Assembly: GCA_963854835.1 (NCBI GenBank)
Contig: OY978528.1
Coordinates: forward strand, 56,440,761 to 56,504,760
Length of the DNA stretch: 64,000 nt
Origin: Megamerina dolium
Lineage: Eukaryota; Arthropoda; Insecta; Diptera; Megamerinidae
Reading direction: 5' to 3'
A program made the position numbers and the translations under genes. This document shows, piece by piece, positions 33,001 through 45,895 of this stretch. Position 1 is the stretch's first letter. The number at the start of each line of letters is the position of its first letter. The notes beneath the pieces were generated by a model. That model saw only the letters and a list, made by a program, of their open reading frames with translations. It had not been told where the DNA came from and ran no database searches.

Positions 33001-35995
33001 ATACAAAACTAAATTTATCGAACTAAAACACTATACTAAGGAATAAAATGCTTCTTTGCTTTTTTTTAATTTTTCAGCATATAATTAATGCATATAAATT
33101 TTGATATTCATCGATCAGAGGTCCGTTCCTGGCATATCCAATTTTTCGAATGTAGAAAATTTCATAGTTACATTGCTAATTGGGACTGGTTTAGTTTAGA
33201 CAAAAAAGAGAAACACATTAGTAATCGATTTAGAAAAATATTTTGGATTCTAATATCTATGATTCTAAAATACTTTTGGATTTGTAAAGGACTTTAGTTG
33301 AAAATTGATATTTTTCAAATAGATTTATTCATCAGTAAGTTGGTTTCTACATATGTTGGCAATATAGGATAATGTGGCTCTCTAGTAAAATTTTAAAATT
33401 CGTTGAACACTTTTAGCTTTCAGTTTAGTTAGACTTTGAATATACAAATTTTGTTCAATTTTCATAGTCTAAAGATAGAGATAGATTTTGATTTATTGAA
33501 AGAGTTTTTGTGTTCGTTTTAAAGAGCCAAAAAAGTCAATTGAGTGTGATGCTGGGGCAGTACTGCATCAGAAGTTATTATTGTTGTTTTTTTTATTCGA
33601 TTGATCTTTATCTTTTCATTATTATTCTTCTATCTATCATTCATTCTTCGTTGAACTTAAGAAGACAATCCGACTTATTTATGAAACACACAAAAAACGA
33701 ATATATTCCGACGTGATCATTATCAACAAACAAACAACAACAAAAAGTAAACGAAAACAAATTAAAAAAACCTTTGCCACCTGCATTTGTCTTCCAATAC
33801 GCTTACATCAGAATACAATTGAAGATATACTTAAGTATTTAATTTGAATTTGCATGATAATCAGTTTGTTCCCATTGATCGACACGTTTCACAAGGCAGC
33901 TGTTAAATACAATATTTACTAATGCACACGAGCTCAAAATTATGTAGGTATTTAATTTTCCCAAAGATACTTCCAGACATGTTAGTGCAGGCAAGGACAT
34001 TTGTTGAATCATCGAGAAGAGTAGAGACACAAATAAATGGAAGAGAGAGAGAAAAAAGAGAAATAAAGCTAATATTATGCTGCAAGTGCAAGAGTAAAGC
34101 AAAATAAAATATTCTAAGGACCACCGTGTAATTGAGAACCCAAAATGCAATGAGAGGAAAATTCCAACTCAAACACGTATGCATACGAGTATGCATAGAC
34201 ATTTGAATTTTCCCTAAATATGAATCAATGTCAGACCAAAATAATGGCACAGCATGCAGTCCTAAAAATGCATTGTATTATATCTTCATTCATGCATTCG
34301 CTCAGATTGAGCAGCAATAATGGTAGCTGTATATACGAGTATTAGATGAAAGTCGGCAAAAGACTGGACTGACTGATCAAGGAAAATTGAATTGTGTAGT
34401 TCAGTAAGATAAATAGATTTACGTAGTATGAAAAAAAAAAATGATTTCCACAGTAACTATCACACAGAAATAAGCAAAGGTGTTTGACGACGGTCGAATA
34501 AGAAGATGTAGTCGTCGTCGTCGTCGTCGTCAACGCCAACGTTACCGATTAGCATGATGACTCTATACAAAGGTGGTAGTGATCAGAAAATTTCCAAGAA
34601 ATTGAATATATAGAAAGTGAAACAGAGACAGGGAGGGAGAGAGAGAGAGTGAGAGATGATGAACACAAGCGCTATATCAGCGGATAATTGAGGCTAATAG
34701 GATTTTAAGTGCACACGTACACAAATTGATATCCCAGGGAGCGTGAACGATAACAAATAAACTAATGTAGTGAGTGTGGGCTAAGTGATGAGAGGGAGGT
34801 AAATCGAGAAACATGAGAAAAACTATTTATTCGAACTAAGCTGAAAGGTAAACAGGGCATCAGTTAACAGGATATACCGCAAAAACATCAACGGTGAATT
34901 TCTAGGCAACGAACACAACAACAACAAAGGGGACCAAACTAAATCCGTTCCGGCGATTAAATGAATCAGTCAGACACGTAGACAGACTGCCGGACAGCAG
35001 TTGAGGTGAGATGAGTCAGCTGACAACTGAATGTTGAAGGAGAATGACAAAAAAGAAAAGGGAATGTTTTTCCCTGCAATTGCAAGTGTGTGCGTGAGTG
35101 TGTGAACAAATACAAATGTTTGTGATCGTGTAAATTACTCTGTGACATTTGTTTATTTAGTAACCGTATAGTTTGCGCATGTATGCACGTATTTACTATG
35201 AAAACAAATTGTGCGTGTTGCAAGCTAATAATACAGAAGAGCACGTTCTAACGTTATTGATGCTGTTGTACGGGCGGGAGGTCATATATAAGGTACACAA
35301 GTTAGTTAGAAGACCATAAAACAGGAAGCAAAGACCACAGGACGAATGCGTATATGTGTGTGTATGTGTGTGCCTCTATATTATCACAATTATAATCTTC
35401 TGTTTAATATTAGAGACTCATTAGAGTTACACATACACACGATGAAGCTGTTAACTGATTTGCCAACGTTGGTGGTGATGGTGGCGACTACCCCGACGGC
35501 TGTATAACAATGTAATTCTTTGGCAATGATTGATGAGGAAAAATGTCTATCACAATGATGATGGTAATGGTGATGATATATTGTTGCCTTTAAGTAGAAG
35601 TTAGTTTTAGTGTGTGAGGTCATCATATGTTTAATTTACCCATATGTGATATTCATATGGAATACGTTGCGGGTCATATCAATGATCATTAGAACATGTG
35701 AACACCTATCGCGGAGTAGTTTGTGATTAACAAAAAAGGCACAATACTAACATGGCAATTAAAAATGTTAGCAATTACAATTAAGGCTTTCAGCACTTGA
35801 AAATCTTAAATTTTCATCTCCATCAATCGTCCTTTAATAGTTTCTTTTCCTTGGGAATGCATCTGTTCAGTTTCATTGCATTTGAGCACATGTTATTAAA
35901 TGTGTTTGATTATATGATATTATACATAACATAGTATATTGGATAACATAAAATATTTTAACCGCTATAAATAGAAACCGGAAAACACAACTAGT
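33001..35995. other. unassigned AT-rich sequence, 3 kb
   Basis: A GTC run lies at 34510-34531 and GA-rich stretches at 34030-34070 and 34620-34660. Frames between 33510 and 35626 are AT-driven and without motifs. No gene or mobile element supported. Confidence 0.45.
34510..34531. repeat. (GTC)n microsatellite
   Basis: About seven GTC units. Confidence 0.9.
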
Positions 35996-37000
35996 ACTTA
36001 CTTATTTATGTGCTCATTGCAACCGAAAATCGATTTAGGCCAACTTCTCCAACTATTTATGTTCTTCGCTAGCTGGCGCTAGTTAAAAATTCCAGCGCTC
36101 CAATACTTTGTTCTTTAGGTCTGCGTCTTCTGTGGGTTCCGAATAAAAAAATCTTATAGATGGAGGCTGTTCTTTCATTCACAGTCGCTGAATTTTGATC
36201 ATACAGCTCATTGCCGTGCCAACGCAAATAGGTCGAAATATCTTGCATAGGACTTTTCTATCGAAACCTCCAAGCATTCTCTCATCTAATATTGGATATT
36301 GTCCAGGCTTCGTCGCCATATGTAACGCCAGACATGATAAGAGACTAGCAGAGTGTAGTTTTCGTTACTTGCTAACAGGGCCCAAAGTAGCACCAGTTAG
36401 CAAGAGTGATCCTTTGGAATGTCTCCAGGCTAATGTCACTAGTAGTGTTCAAATAGAGATATGCTGTCAAAAACATCGGGACTCTTTGTTTGTTGACTCT
36501 AACAACTTTATCTTGCCCTCGTTCTCCGTAAGACCAATTCGACATGACTCCTTTTCCAATTTTGAGAATATTGCGCTGACTGCTCTCGTGTTCATGTCCA
36601 TTATGTCGATATGGTCGGCGTACACTAGGGTCTCCTTTCATATGTACGCGACAGAGAACACTGTGTTTCCAATCATTGGGCATGTTTTCGTCTCACCATA
36701 TTCTGGTCAAGAGTTGGTGCATGCAGAGGAGCAGCACATCGACTCCGATCTCTAACAACTCAGCAGAAATAACGCCAGAAATTGGTCTTCTGTTTGAGTG
36801 GTCTCATCCGTCTACATTCCAATCCATGATTGGGGCGTTCGGGCAACTCTCTCCACTGGCGGAATTATTCGAAGCGTCGCCATTCAATAACCTGGAGACT
36901 TGTTATATCTACAATATTCAGCAAAACCATATTCCTATTTTCGTCACTATGAGAAGAGCCTCCGGGATTTAAGCCGCCATTCAGGCGCTTGGTCGGGAAA
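35996..37000 (-). mobile_element. RTE-like LINE fragment with 3' end
   Basis: On the minus strand it opens near 37000 in linker-like sequence and then reads MPNDWKHSVLC (36650-36683). It jumps directly to YADHIDIMDMNTRAVSAIF (about 36560-36625), a reverse transcriptase active-site region in which YADD has become YADH. DERMLGGFDRKVLCKIF lies near 36265-36315. The 3' terminus is CCTAAATCGATTTTCGG-like, ending in an AAGTAAGT-type tail at 35996. An internal deletion joins the two RT parts. The long plus-strand frame at 36195-36755 is antisense to this and not a gene. Confidence 0.7.
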
Positions 37001-40000
37001 CACAGCACAACTCCATAGTAAAATAGTAAAATATACTATATGCGACGGAGCAGAGTAATTACTTTATATGGATTTTAAGTAGTTAAATCTGAATTCTTAG
37101 ATAGAATTTCATTCTTTCCTCAAAAAACATTGTCTTTTGACTGTGTTTTTTTTAGATTAGAAATAATATATTGGTTATGGCGCCAACTTGGTCAACTAAT
37201 TACCTTTTAAGATTTTATTTTAATTAAAAAATAATATTCTCGAATTATCAGAATGATATATTAATAAATCTTGGAAATTTTCAAACAAAAATGTGGAATG
37301 TGGAGAAATGTGGAGTTTTCTATCAGGACCATATCCTTTATGAACGAAATCACCTTAGTTTTTGTATACAGTAATATTTTGTTGAAGAAATTATAGTTCC
37401 GAAATTTGAGATTGATGTAATAAAAATTATTGATACTTTTGGTACAAATCTGACAAAAAAAAAAAAAATAAAATAAAAATAAATGTGGAATTTCGTAAAA
37501 GAATAGTTCTTATGTATGAACTAAATGACTTTAAATTTGATGTGGAGTATTATTTTTGGAAACAAATAAGATTTAGGAAGTTTTATTGGAGATTAACGAA
37601 AAATATTGGTACTTTTAAACTAAGTAGTCAAATCATCTTCCGAACCAAGGATATCCACAAAAATTTTTGTTTGGAAACAAGACCATAATTTTTACATAAT
37701 TCAATAGAAACAACATATCTCAAACGTCTCACAATTGTAGTGTTTCAACAAAGTAATTGAAATACGAATTACACCTTGAAAATTTTCAAAATTTTTGCTT
37801 TTTATACATTGTTTAATTTTAGTAATATAACATTTTATTTATATATACTTTTTTTCTCAAAAATATTTTAATGATTGCAAAAATATACACGCAGGTTAAT
37901 TAAAAATTAATCGTATTCGAACAAAAAAAAAAAGCAATTCGAGTATAATAAAATTTAATGATGACTCTTCATTATGAAATAGGTAAAAATATGAAGCGCC
38001 CGTCGAACGAATAAGTTTACGAGCAACATCATAAATTTATTATTAATATTTGCATATAGTATGTAGGTACGTATGACTAAGTACAGTGAGAGAGATTAGA
38101 ATGACCATGTTGTTATTATTCTGTTGCAGCAGTACAACATGTCGATGAGAAGAACCAAACAAAGAACATTTCATCCGAAAAAAATACACAAATAATGTAT
38201 CTCACAAGTTATTACCAACCACAACAACAACACAATAACAGCATGTATGGCGTACGCAAAATAAGATAAAATCCCATAAAGCCGCTTCAATAAAAAATAT
38301 ACGTATATCCAACAACAACAACTGCATTATATACGATAAATTTCAAATTAACACCGGTGTTGATGTTGCTGCTTGTTACTTGCTATAACACTAACAATCA
38401 CGATAAAATTCGTCAATCGTCTTGTGTATAGTAGTAGTATAATATGTATTAAAGATGCTCATGAGTATATCTCCTCCTTCTCATTACCAAGATACGCATA
38501 TATCTTAAGCAATGAGCTTAAACGCCCCAAATTCTGATGATGGTCGACTCCAAAAAGACAAAAAAAAAACAAGACAACCAACAACAACGACAACGATTAA
38601 AAAAGGCGGCGAATAACAACAACAAGCCAACATGGAAAAAATTATCTTAAGTAGCGCAAAGCGCGGCAATTAAAGCAGTGATTGAGCGGATAAAAGATAA
38701 AATTAGGTGATGAAGGGCGCGGTTTTGGCTAAAGCATGTAGTCGTCAGCGTCGCGTCGTCAAAGATACCAAAAAAACTTGTATATAAAAAGTTGAAAGTT
38801 GTGAATTTAGCTTCTTCAGTCATTCGTCTGCTTATTTTTATGTTTTTGTTTGCTCATTTCGGACAACACAATCACAGCAAACTGAAGAGCCACAAACGAT
38901 TATAAATGTTGGCGATAATACGTACGCGCGTCACCTATCTTGAATTGAACTCGAATCCAATTAACACTTTTGAAAATGAGCAATAAAATACGAATAAAAT
39001 TTACAAAGAATGAGAAGTCAATGATTAAGGCAAAATATTTGCAAATTTAGCTATTTAAGCTTGCGCCTGATCATTGTAAGGTAATTGATTAAGTGATTGA
39101 ACGTATTATTGTCGTATGATAAGAACAAATTCCAATTAATATTTCATTAACATTTCCATTTGTAGTTGGTGCTTCTAGGTCCACAATTTGCAATTTTCCA
39201 AGAAGGACATCATAATATGTCTAAAGGTTAAATTTTGGATAAAAGAGTGCCTGTGGACTGATTATTGATATGCTGAATGTTTTCAAACGTGCTGAATGTT
39301 ACAAAATTTAGCATGCAAGTTGAGGAATATGCAATTCTTTAACTTCTCATACTGAATATACATATTTTATACGAGTAGGTACATTCAGTTTCGTTTTAAT
39401 TGAGAAATCAATCTTCGTTAAATACAGCCCTAATTTTCAAACATTTATAGCATCATCATTCTCATCAGCTGCGTCATCTATCTCGCTCCCTACAAATGTT
39501 TGTTGAGTAATTGCATGTGAGCTGATTCGATCGATCATTCTACCTTTACGTAAGTATCATAATTTACCTGAATGCCAGTTAGAATATACTCGCTTGTATT
39601 GTTTTCTCTATTTTGATTGTGTTAAATAGCGTGTAAATTTTACAACATTATCAGCTTAGATGAAAGAGGGCATGTTATTGAATCAAATAACATATATGGA
39701 AAATATTTTGACAATTTCATTCAATCGCATTAGCTGACGGGTGTGAATAGAATTATATGAAATAGGATTACGGTTGCATGCATGACACTTAGACAGTGTA
39801 GTACTATGTTAAATTAAAGAATTGTTTGAACCCTGTTCGAGTGTAAAAATCAATAAAATCTATAACGTAGGTTTAATTAAAAAAAAAAGTCAGAATCTAA
39901 AAAATCTAAAAAATTAATGCTACATGGGGGTTGATTGTTACTCACATTGCGAATAGTACGTATGCACAAGGGATCATATCTGTAAAAGGGCAGAAATGCA

Positions 40001-40369
40001 GCATAAAATGCATCATCATGGTAATGATAATTATTAACATTTCAAATATTGCTACCATCCCTAGTAGGATTATGATCAATATCAGTAATAGTACTCGTAT
40101 ATTACTAATTTCAATGATTTTGTACAGGGTCTTACAAATGATAATGCAAATATGATCGATTCATAATTCAGTAGTAATTTGAGGTTGATAATGCTTTTTG
40201 AACCAATTCAGTAGAATACTTCAAAATTTGTTGTTGCTAAATACGTATTTGGAATGACTGAATTTGAATATCGAGGTTAATCGGATTTGGTAATTTCGTA
40301 TTTCGTCCATAACCTATATAAAAAATATTGAAACTTAAAACATTCAGTCAAATACTCCAAATTGCCCCT
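37001..40369. other. unassigned AT-rich sequence with a possible core promoter
   Basis: No coding homology. Short CAA-rich stretches lie at 38221-38240 and 38580-38625. The segment 38630-38900 is less AT-rich and contains the TATA/Initiator arrangement listed at 38781. Confidence 0.45.
38781..38820 (+). promoter_or_regulatory. TATA box plus Initiator-like core promoter
   Basis: TATATAAAAAG (38781-38791) is followed by TTCAGTC (38815-38821), which fits the arthropod Initiator TCAGTY with its A at 38818. Spacing from TATA to that A is about 33-37 bases, near the usual 30. The following about 85 bases lack repeats. The first ATG (38907) opens only a 26-codon frame. It could be the start of a host transcript or a chance match in AT-rich DNA. 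Confidence 0.35.
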
Positions 40370-41220
40370 AGATGACCGACGACAATTAATTTTTTCTCCT
40401 TTACATTTTTTCTCATCTTATTTATCACCTATCTTCATCTCTTAGATGAGTTTCCTTAAAAAATTAAAATATATTCATACATTTTACTCACATCGTGGTA
40501 AAATATAAGGCCAACTTTCGTTAATTTTTACTAGATATTCTCTTTTCTGTATATACTTATTCCAAAGCGTTACTCATTGTGGAACCTTTTCTATAAAATG
40601 AGCTTAAAAGCACTTCAAAATTGACAAATAACCTCGTAATTACTATTTCTATCCACATAATATACTTACCACCTAATCGCCACACCTTAGAGGGGATCTC
40701 CAGCAAAAGTGACGTCTTTATAAAATGCGCTTCCACCACTCCCAGTAGTGTGATTGTAGTTGGGTAAAACATATGAATGACCCCGCAACAATTTTTAATA
40801 ACCAGCATCTTTTTTTGAACCTATTTACTCCAAATCGTTATTCATTAAGAAAATGAAATTGAAAATGAAAATGCAAAATTAACATAAAGCAGCTGAAAAT
40901 CGACAAATAATCTTATAGTTGTCCAAAAATCGCACGACAACGGTAAAAGCTATGACCAAGACCCATTAATATTTCTGTCGCAACATTTTCTTTTCACCAA
41001 ATATTCTTACCACCAAATTCCACACCTTTATTGTGGAAAATCACGTATTCATAAAAATCGCTTCCACCGCGCAAATATATGACCGACCTCCATTAATTTT
41101 TACTCATAAACATCTTTTCTGAAAATACCTCCATAACATCTTTACTCCTTAGCCGTAAAAGTTGAAAAGCACTTGAAAATCGACAAATAAGTCAATAATT
41201 GCCCAGAAATCGCCTCTTAT
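40370..41220 (-). repeat. tandem repeat, about 280-bp period made of ~140-bp halves (locus 2)
   Basis: The block GAAAATCGACAAATAA, in variant forms, recurs near 40615, 40896 and 41175, about 280 bp apart. Each unit also holds TTCTTACCACC..AAT..CACACCTT and GCGCTTCCACC blocks followed by an ATGACCGACC..CATTAATTTTTACT block. Read in reverse, the latter resembles the units at 4880-5320 and 48990-49460, with a half-period near 140 bp. The array ends directly against a LINE 3' tail at 41222. Confidence 0.6.
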
Positions 41221-41221
41221 T

Positions 41222-41395
41222 TACTTACTTATGTGGCCATAACAACCGAGTATCGATTTAAGCCGAAAATAACATTAGAAATTCCAAGCGCCGTCAGGTT
41301 CTCCAGTACTTGGTCTTTCCACCGGAGGTTAGGTCTTCCTCTTCTGCGTCGTCCTCCAGCGGGTTCCGAATATAACGTCTCTAGAGAGGTGAAAT
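41222..41395 (-). mobile_element. RTE-like LINE 3' end fragment
   Basis: Starts at the tail (ACTTACTTATGTGGCCATAA on the plus strand). It then contains the complement of the C-terminal coding block with the GRRRRGRP(N/K)LRW motif region (about 41320-41370). Only about 170 bp remain, and the upstream part is missing. Confidence 0.7.
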
Positions 41396-41595
41396 TTATG
41401 ACTGAGACCCTTCATTATTCTGTCACTATATTTCCCCCAGATGTACCTATTTATTTACGAGTGATTAGCACTTTCAGAGACATCAGTCTATTGAGTTATA
41501 TCAAGAGTCTTGGTTAATTTGATGACTAGACAAAGTCTTAAGAGCATCCGTATGGTGTCGCAATGGGCGTTGGTATAGTTTTGAGAGTGTGCCCA

Positions 41596-41734
41596 GACCA
41601 ACTTGCCGTCGGGTGGATACCGTTCGAAAGAAAAATCTTTTCGATATTAAATTTGTTATGTTTCAGCCGGGGATTGAACCACGACCTACAGATCAGAAGG
41701 CCAACACACTAACCACTGAGCTACGGTACTCCCT
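41596..41734 (-). mobile_element. tRNA-derived SINE head, truncated
   Basis: On the minus strand: GGGAGTACCGTAGCTCAGTGG start (A box intact), CTTCTGATCTGTAGGTCGTG, B box GGTTCAATCCC, then ACCGTTCGAAAG-type body up to about 41600, where it breaks off. The 3' half is absent. Confidence 0.82.
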
Positions 41735-44090
41735 GTATATATAAATAGAAATATCAGTGAATACATCATTTAATTATAAACCATCATTACCATATCATTA
41801 TCATCAATAAGTTTGTGTTTATTTTTATCAAGTACGTATGTAGTATGTATCCATGATTAGGTATATGATTACTCAGAGACGAATTGCAAGCACGTCAATT
41901 GCATGCTTTAACATTCACACTTAACCATCTTTAACGAATTCATTGTTTAAGCGTGCTTGTCAATTGGGCGATAATGTTCTCAGGCGCCTCTTTAACATGT
42001 TGTCCACCACTACCAACTGCAACTAGCTTTTACTTGTACGTCACCGTCATTTTTCAAACAAGCATTAGCATCATCAGCCTTATTCAGGCAAGGGGGACTT
42101 ACAGAAATGTGAATAGCAGTCAAACTGATATACCATGACTGGCACTATTTGGGCTCAATGGTTAACACTGAATGAGGCAGCAGCAGCGGCAGGAAAGAGT
42201 GAATAGGAAAAACAAATACACGACTACATACATATTCAGATATATATAAAATAGAACTGAACGAACACACCAGACGTTGAAGGTCCATCTATGTTTATAT
42301 GTACGATCTTCTGTCTATTTGTCTGTCTGACGACGATGATGATGATGATGATGGTGCGAATAGCTAACGCCACCGTTGCATTGTTTGTTATTAACGCCGC
42401 AGTGCTACTAAAGTAGCAGTTCACTAGACATCCAACCAACCAACCAACCAACCAACCAGCCAATGTTAAATTGAACTGTGTATGGATGGATGGCGCATAC
42501 TCATACATACATAGTAATCATAGTTATGGGTTATAATAGTTACACACATCTGTACCTAAAAGTAGTGTCTCATACCTACATATATGTATACTTTACTTAG
42601 ATACCATCGGCCACAGCAGCAATAGCAATAGAAATGTATGCATAAATGAATGCATGAACATGCATGCTATCCATAATCATGCATAGGAGTATGTATGTAG
42701 GTATGCATGTACGTATTTATATGAGTAACAATGATGAGTCGTACTTCAGCATGCTATATGCCATATTGCAGACGAAAAAAGTTAGTACAATGAAAAGGGC
42801 CGCGAACTTGGATTCTGTTTATTTGTTGTTTTTATTTTTTTTATTTTTCATTCGCTGTTTGTTGGATTACCATGCACCGTGCTAGCACCTTAGCAATATG
42901 TATATCGTTTGCAATGTGTTTTTCTGTTTTTTGTTGTTTTTGTTTGCTATGAGCTTACTCTGGCAGTGCGGGCTTTCAGAAACATATGCGGTAATATTTG
43001 TATTGGCAATGCACATATATGACTACAGTGTTAGCAGTTACTATAATATCAAAATTATTTAGAAATAGAAATTTCTTTTAGTAGACAGTTGAACGAAAAT
43101 AGGTTTTGCCCCAGCTTTTAATATTGAATTTAATATTAATTTAGAAAACATGAAATTCGAATGTAATATTAACATCTGTTACTTTACAATATAATAAAAT
43201 AAAATATTTTTGATTTTATATACATTTCCTTCAATGTAAATGCATACGAAGAGTATACACGAGACGTATGTATGTGCATTATGTGTCTGCAAATAACTAC
43301 ATGTTGGACTTGCCTTCTTATTTGCTCATGTCCGAAAATATGCTGATATTGTGAAGGAAGTAGAAGAAGATGGGGAAAAGAAATACAAAGATGACTTTGC
43401 ACCTTGTGTCTTGTGTCTATTTGCATACATACAAAGTAAGCGACTATATCGGCTATGTGTATGCAACGTTTGGTCGACCGACAGTTTGGGGCTGAACAGA
43501 CGCGTGCGCAAATATTTAACAGTGTAACATGCAAAATAACAACGCTAACAATCGTTACAATACCAATACTAATATGTATGTACATTATTTTATTAACACA
43601 GATGCTAAGGATTGCCAAACAACATACCTATAATTCTGGTACTCTGTTTCCTCTATTGTTCTTCTTAGTTTATTTGTTTTGTTGTATTTGATAGTAGTTA
43701 ACTATTTTATTATTTTTCTTTACATTCTTACAAATTATATGTATTTACAAAATCTATAGTACAAACACTTGCATTTTCAATACGTACACATTTAATTCTA
43801 TGTTATTATCATAGTATGGCCCCGATGTGGTTTTTGCTTTTTTTCGCATATAATTTAATGCTTTATTGGAAGATTTTGATAAAATTAGTCTTCAAGATTA
43901 TTGAAAATTAAGTCATCTATTAAGAATCCAAGTAATGGCTGGACAGCTGTAAAAACTGTTTCTTGTACGAGCTCTCAAGGTTGGAATATGGGGAACGACA
44001 ATAAAAAAAATTTTTTTCCCCAAAAAATGCCTCAAAAAATACACGTTATACGAAACTTTTGAATTCATGATTAACATGATTTTATTCTAT
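41735..44090. other. unassigned AT-rich sequence with microsatellites
   Basis: GAT run (42331-42353), ACCA run (42431-42459) and many TATG repeats near 42660-42720. Frames at 42236-43691 have no recognisable motifs. Confidence 0.5.
42331..42459. repeat. (GAT)n and (ACCA)n microsatellites
   Basis: GAT units at 42331-42353 and about seven CCAA/ACCA units at 42431-42459. Confidence 0.9.
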
Positions 44091-44092
44091 CC

Positions 44093-44359
44093 TGCAGAAG
44101 CTACATTCAAAAATTACACAATCATCCGAATCCCCTTGCTAGGCAATTGTTGCTGAGCACGGGGCATCGTCGATTAAAAAGAAAAGACACACTGAATATG
44201 CTGTGAAATTGCTATACCTCGCGACTCAACAAATTGTGATGGAACGTAGGGAATATCACATAATTTTAGTTAGTTTGTAAGATTTGAATACTTATTGTTA
44301 GTTTCTAAGTAATATAGAAAGATCCAATAAAAAAGCTTATTAAAAAAAAAAAAAAAAAT
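44093..44359 (+). pseudogene. possible processed retrocopy with poly(A) tail
   Basis: An AATAAA signal (44327-44332) lies about 14 bases before a run of about 17 A residues (44343-44359), as in a reverse-transcribed mRNA. One plus frame upstream reads KLHNHPNPLARQLLLSTGHR and continues to a stop near 44204. I do not recognise the protein. No target duplication was identified. It could instead be a poly(A)-tailed retroposon fragment or chance. Confidence 0.25.
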
Positions 44360-44384
44360 ATGTTTAACAACAACACAGACGATA

Positions 44385-45530
44385 CCTTAGAGGCATACCC
44401 CTGCTATGTCATCGTAGAGCTCGTACAGTTCGTGGTTCATTCGAATACGATAGTCGTCACCGACGCGAACAGGACCGAAGATCTTGTGAAGAATCTTTTT
44501 CTTGAACACCCCAAGAGCTGCTGCATCGGTCTGCGACACAATCCATGCTTCCGCGCCATAGAGCAGCACGGGTATGATGAGCATCTTGTAGAGTGTCAGT
44601 TTTGTCGGGCGAGAGATGGCTCTACTCGTCATTTGCTTACTGAGCCCGTATTAACACCTATTAGCAAGAGTTAGTCTTCGCTTTATCTCCAGTCTGACAT
44701 CGTAATGGCAATATTTTCTACAAAGTGTCCAGCTCCTTTCGTATGCCGATTATATTGATATTCTTGGATGATGTAAGCGAGATGTTACTGCTGCGTTAAC
44801 GGTGTTAACGGTGGTGCCAAGGTAAGTAAGTTACTTGACAACTTTGAAAGAACAGCTGTTCGCAGCAACGTGTGATTCTCTCTGTTCGCGGACAGCATAT
44901 ACTTCGTTTTGCCCTCGTTTACAGCCGATCACAGAAAACGCAGCAGTAACATCTCGCTTACATCGTCCGATAATATCAATGTAATCAGTATACGCAAGGA
45001 GCTGGACACTTTGTAGAAAATATTGCAATTACGATGTCAGACTGGAGATAAAGCGAAGACTAACTCTGAAATCCCTCACGGTATCAAAGAATTCGGAGAG
45101 GTCATTTCCTACCTTGACGGTGCTGTACGTCTTTAGAGCCTTTTCGCAGGGATTCCGAATTCAGACATGGTGGCATACAGGCAATCTCGTATCGTGCTAT
45201 CGAACGCAGCTTTATAATCGACGAAGAGATGATGGGTGTCAATTTGCTTTTCGTGGGTTTTTTCGAGGACATAGTCCGATGCATCAGTATTCAGCGTCTG
45301 CGGTGGCTAGGCCATGTTACGCTTATGGATGAAGAAGTTCCGGCGAAAAAGTGCTTTGAAATGGAAGCCGTTGGACGATGACGTAGGGGAAGGTCATGCC
45401 TCTGATGGAAGGACCAGGTCGGGGAAAACCTGTCTGCGTTTGGGGTAACTGATTGAAAAAGGCGCTCGCAAAATATAAACGCCTGGAGAGAGCTGTTGAG
45501 GTCGGCGGTAACTCGATAACGGGTTGTAAT
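44385..45530 (-). mobile_element. composite RTE-like LINE locus with inverted segment
   Basis: Minus-strand coding remains: LFVDYKAAFDS and TMSEFGIPAK (about 45150-45240), LLAYTDYIDIIG (about 44960-45000), and LYKMLIIPVLLYGAEAW with KILHKIFGPVRVGDDYRIR (about 44430-44590). About 130 bp around the active-site region also occurs inverted at 44676-44807, pairing with 44937-45065. At 45265-45520 a plus-strand C-terminal block (IQRLRWLGHVTLMDEEVPAK, then GENLSAFGV) of a related subfamily is joined head to head. The locus is therefore a rearranged mosaic, not a single insertion. The Asp pair of the active site is YTDY rather than YADD. Confidence 0.7.
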
Positions 45531-45599
45531 AGACACATATGAATTAATGAATATCTCCGATATTTTAAGGATGACCTATAATGCTGCTAGTATATTTAA

Positions 45600-45895
45600 C
45601 TTACTTACTTACTTATGTGGCCATAACAACCGAATATCGATTTAGGCCGAAAATAAAATGCTTCGCCAGCCATCTCTGTTCTTCGCTAGCTGGCGCCAGT
45701 TAGAAATTCCAAGCGCCGTCAGGTTCTCCAGTACTTGGTCTTTCCACCGTAGGTTTGGTCTTCCTCTTCTGCGCCGTCCTCCAGCGGGTTCCGAATATAA
45801 CACCTTCTTAGCTGGAGCGTGTTCTTCCATTCGCTCGACATGACCTAGCCAGCGCAGCCGCTGGATTTTGATGCACTTTACTATGTCAATATCGT
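45600..45895 (-). mobile_element. RTE-like LINE 3' end fragment
   Basis: The tail (ACTTACTTACTTATGTGGCC on the plus strand) begins near 45600. On the minus strand the C-terminal coding block is well preserved: MEEHAPAKKVLYSEPAGG, then RRRRGRPNLRWKDQVLENL and WRQLAKNRDGWRS, ending at a stop at 45642. This is the best preserved example of the LINE C-terminus in the window. Confidence 0.82.

Noticed and set aside
36195..36755. 186-codon open frame on the plus strand
   Set aside because: It is antisense to a LINE reverse transcriptase fragment that reads clearly on the minus strand.
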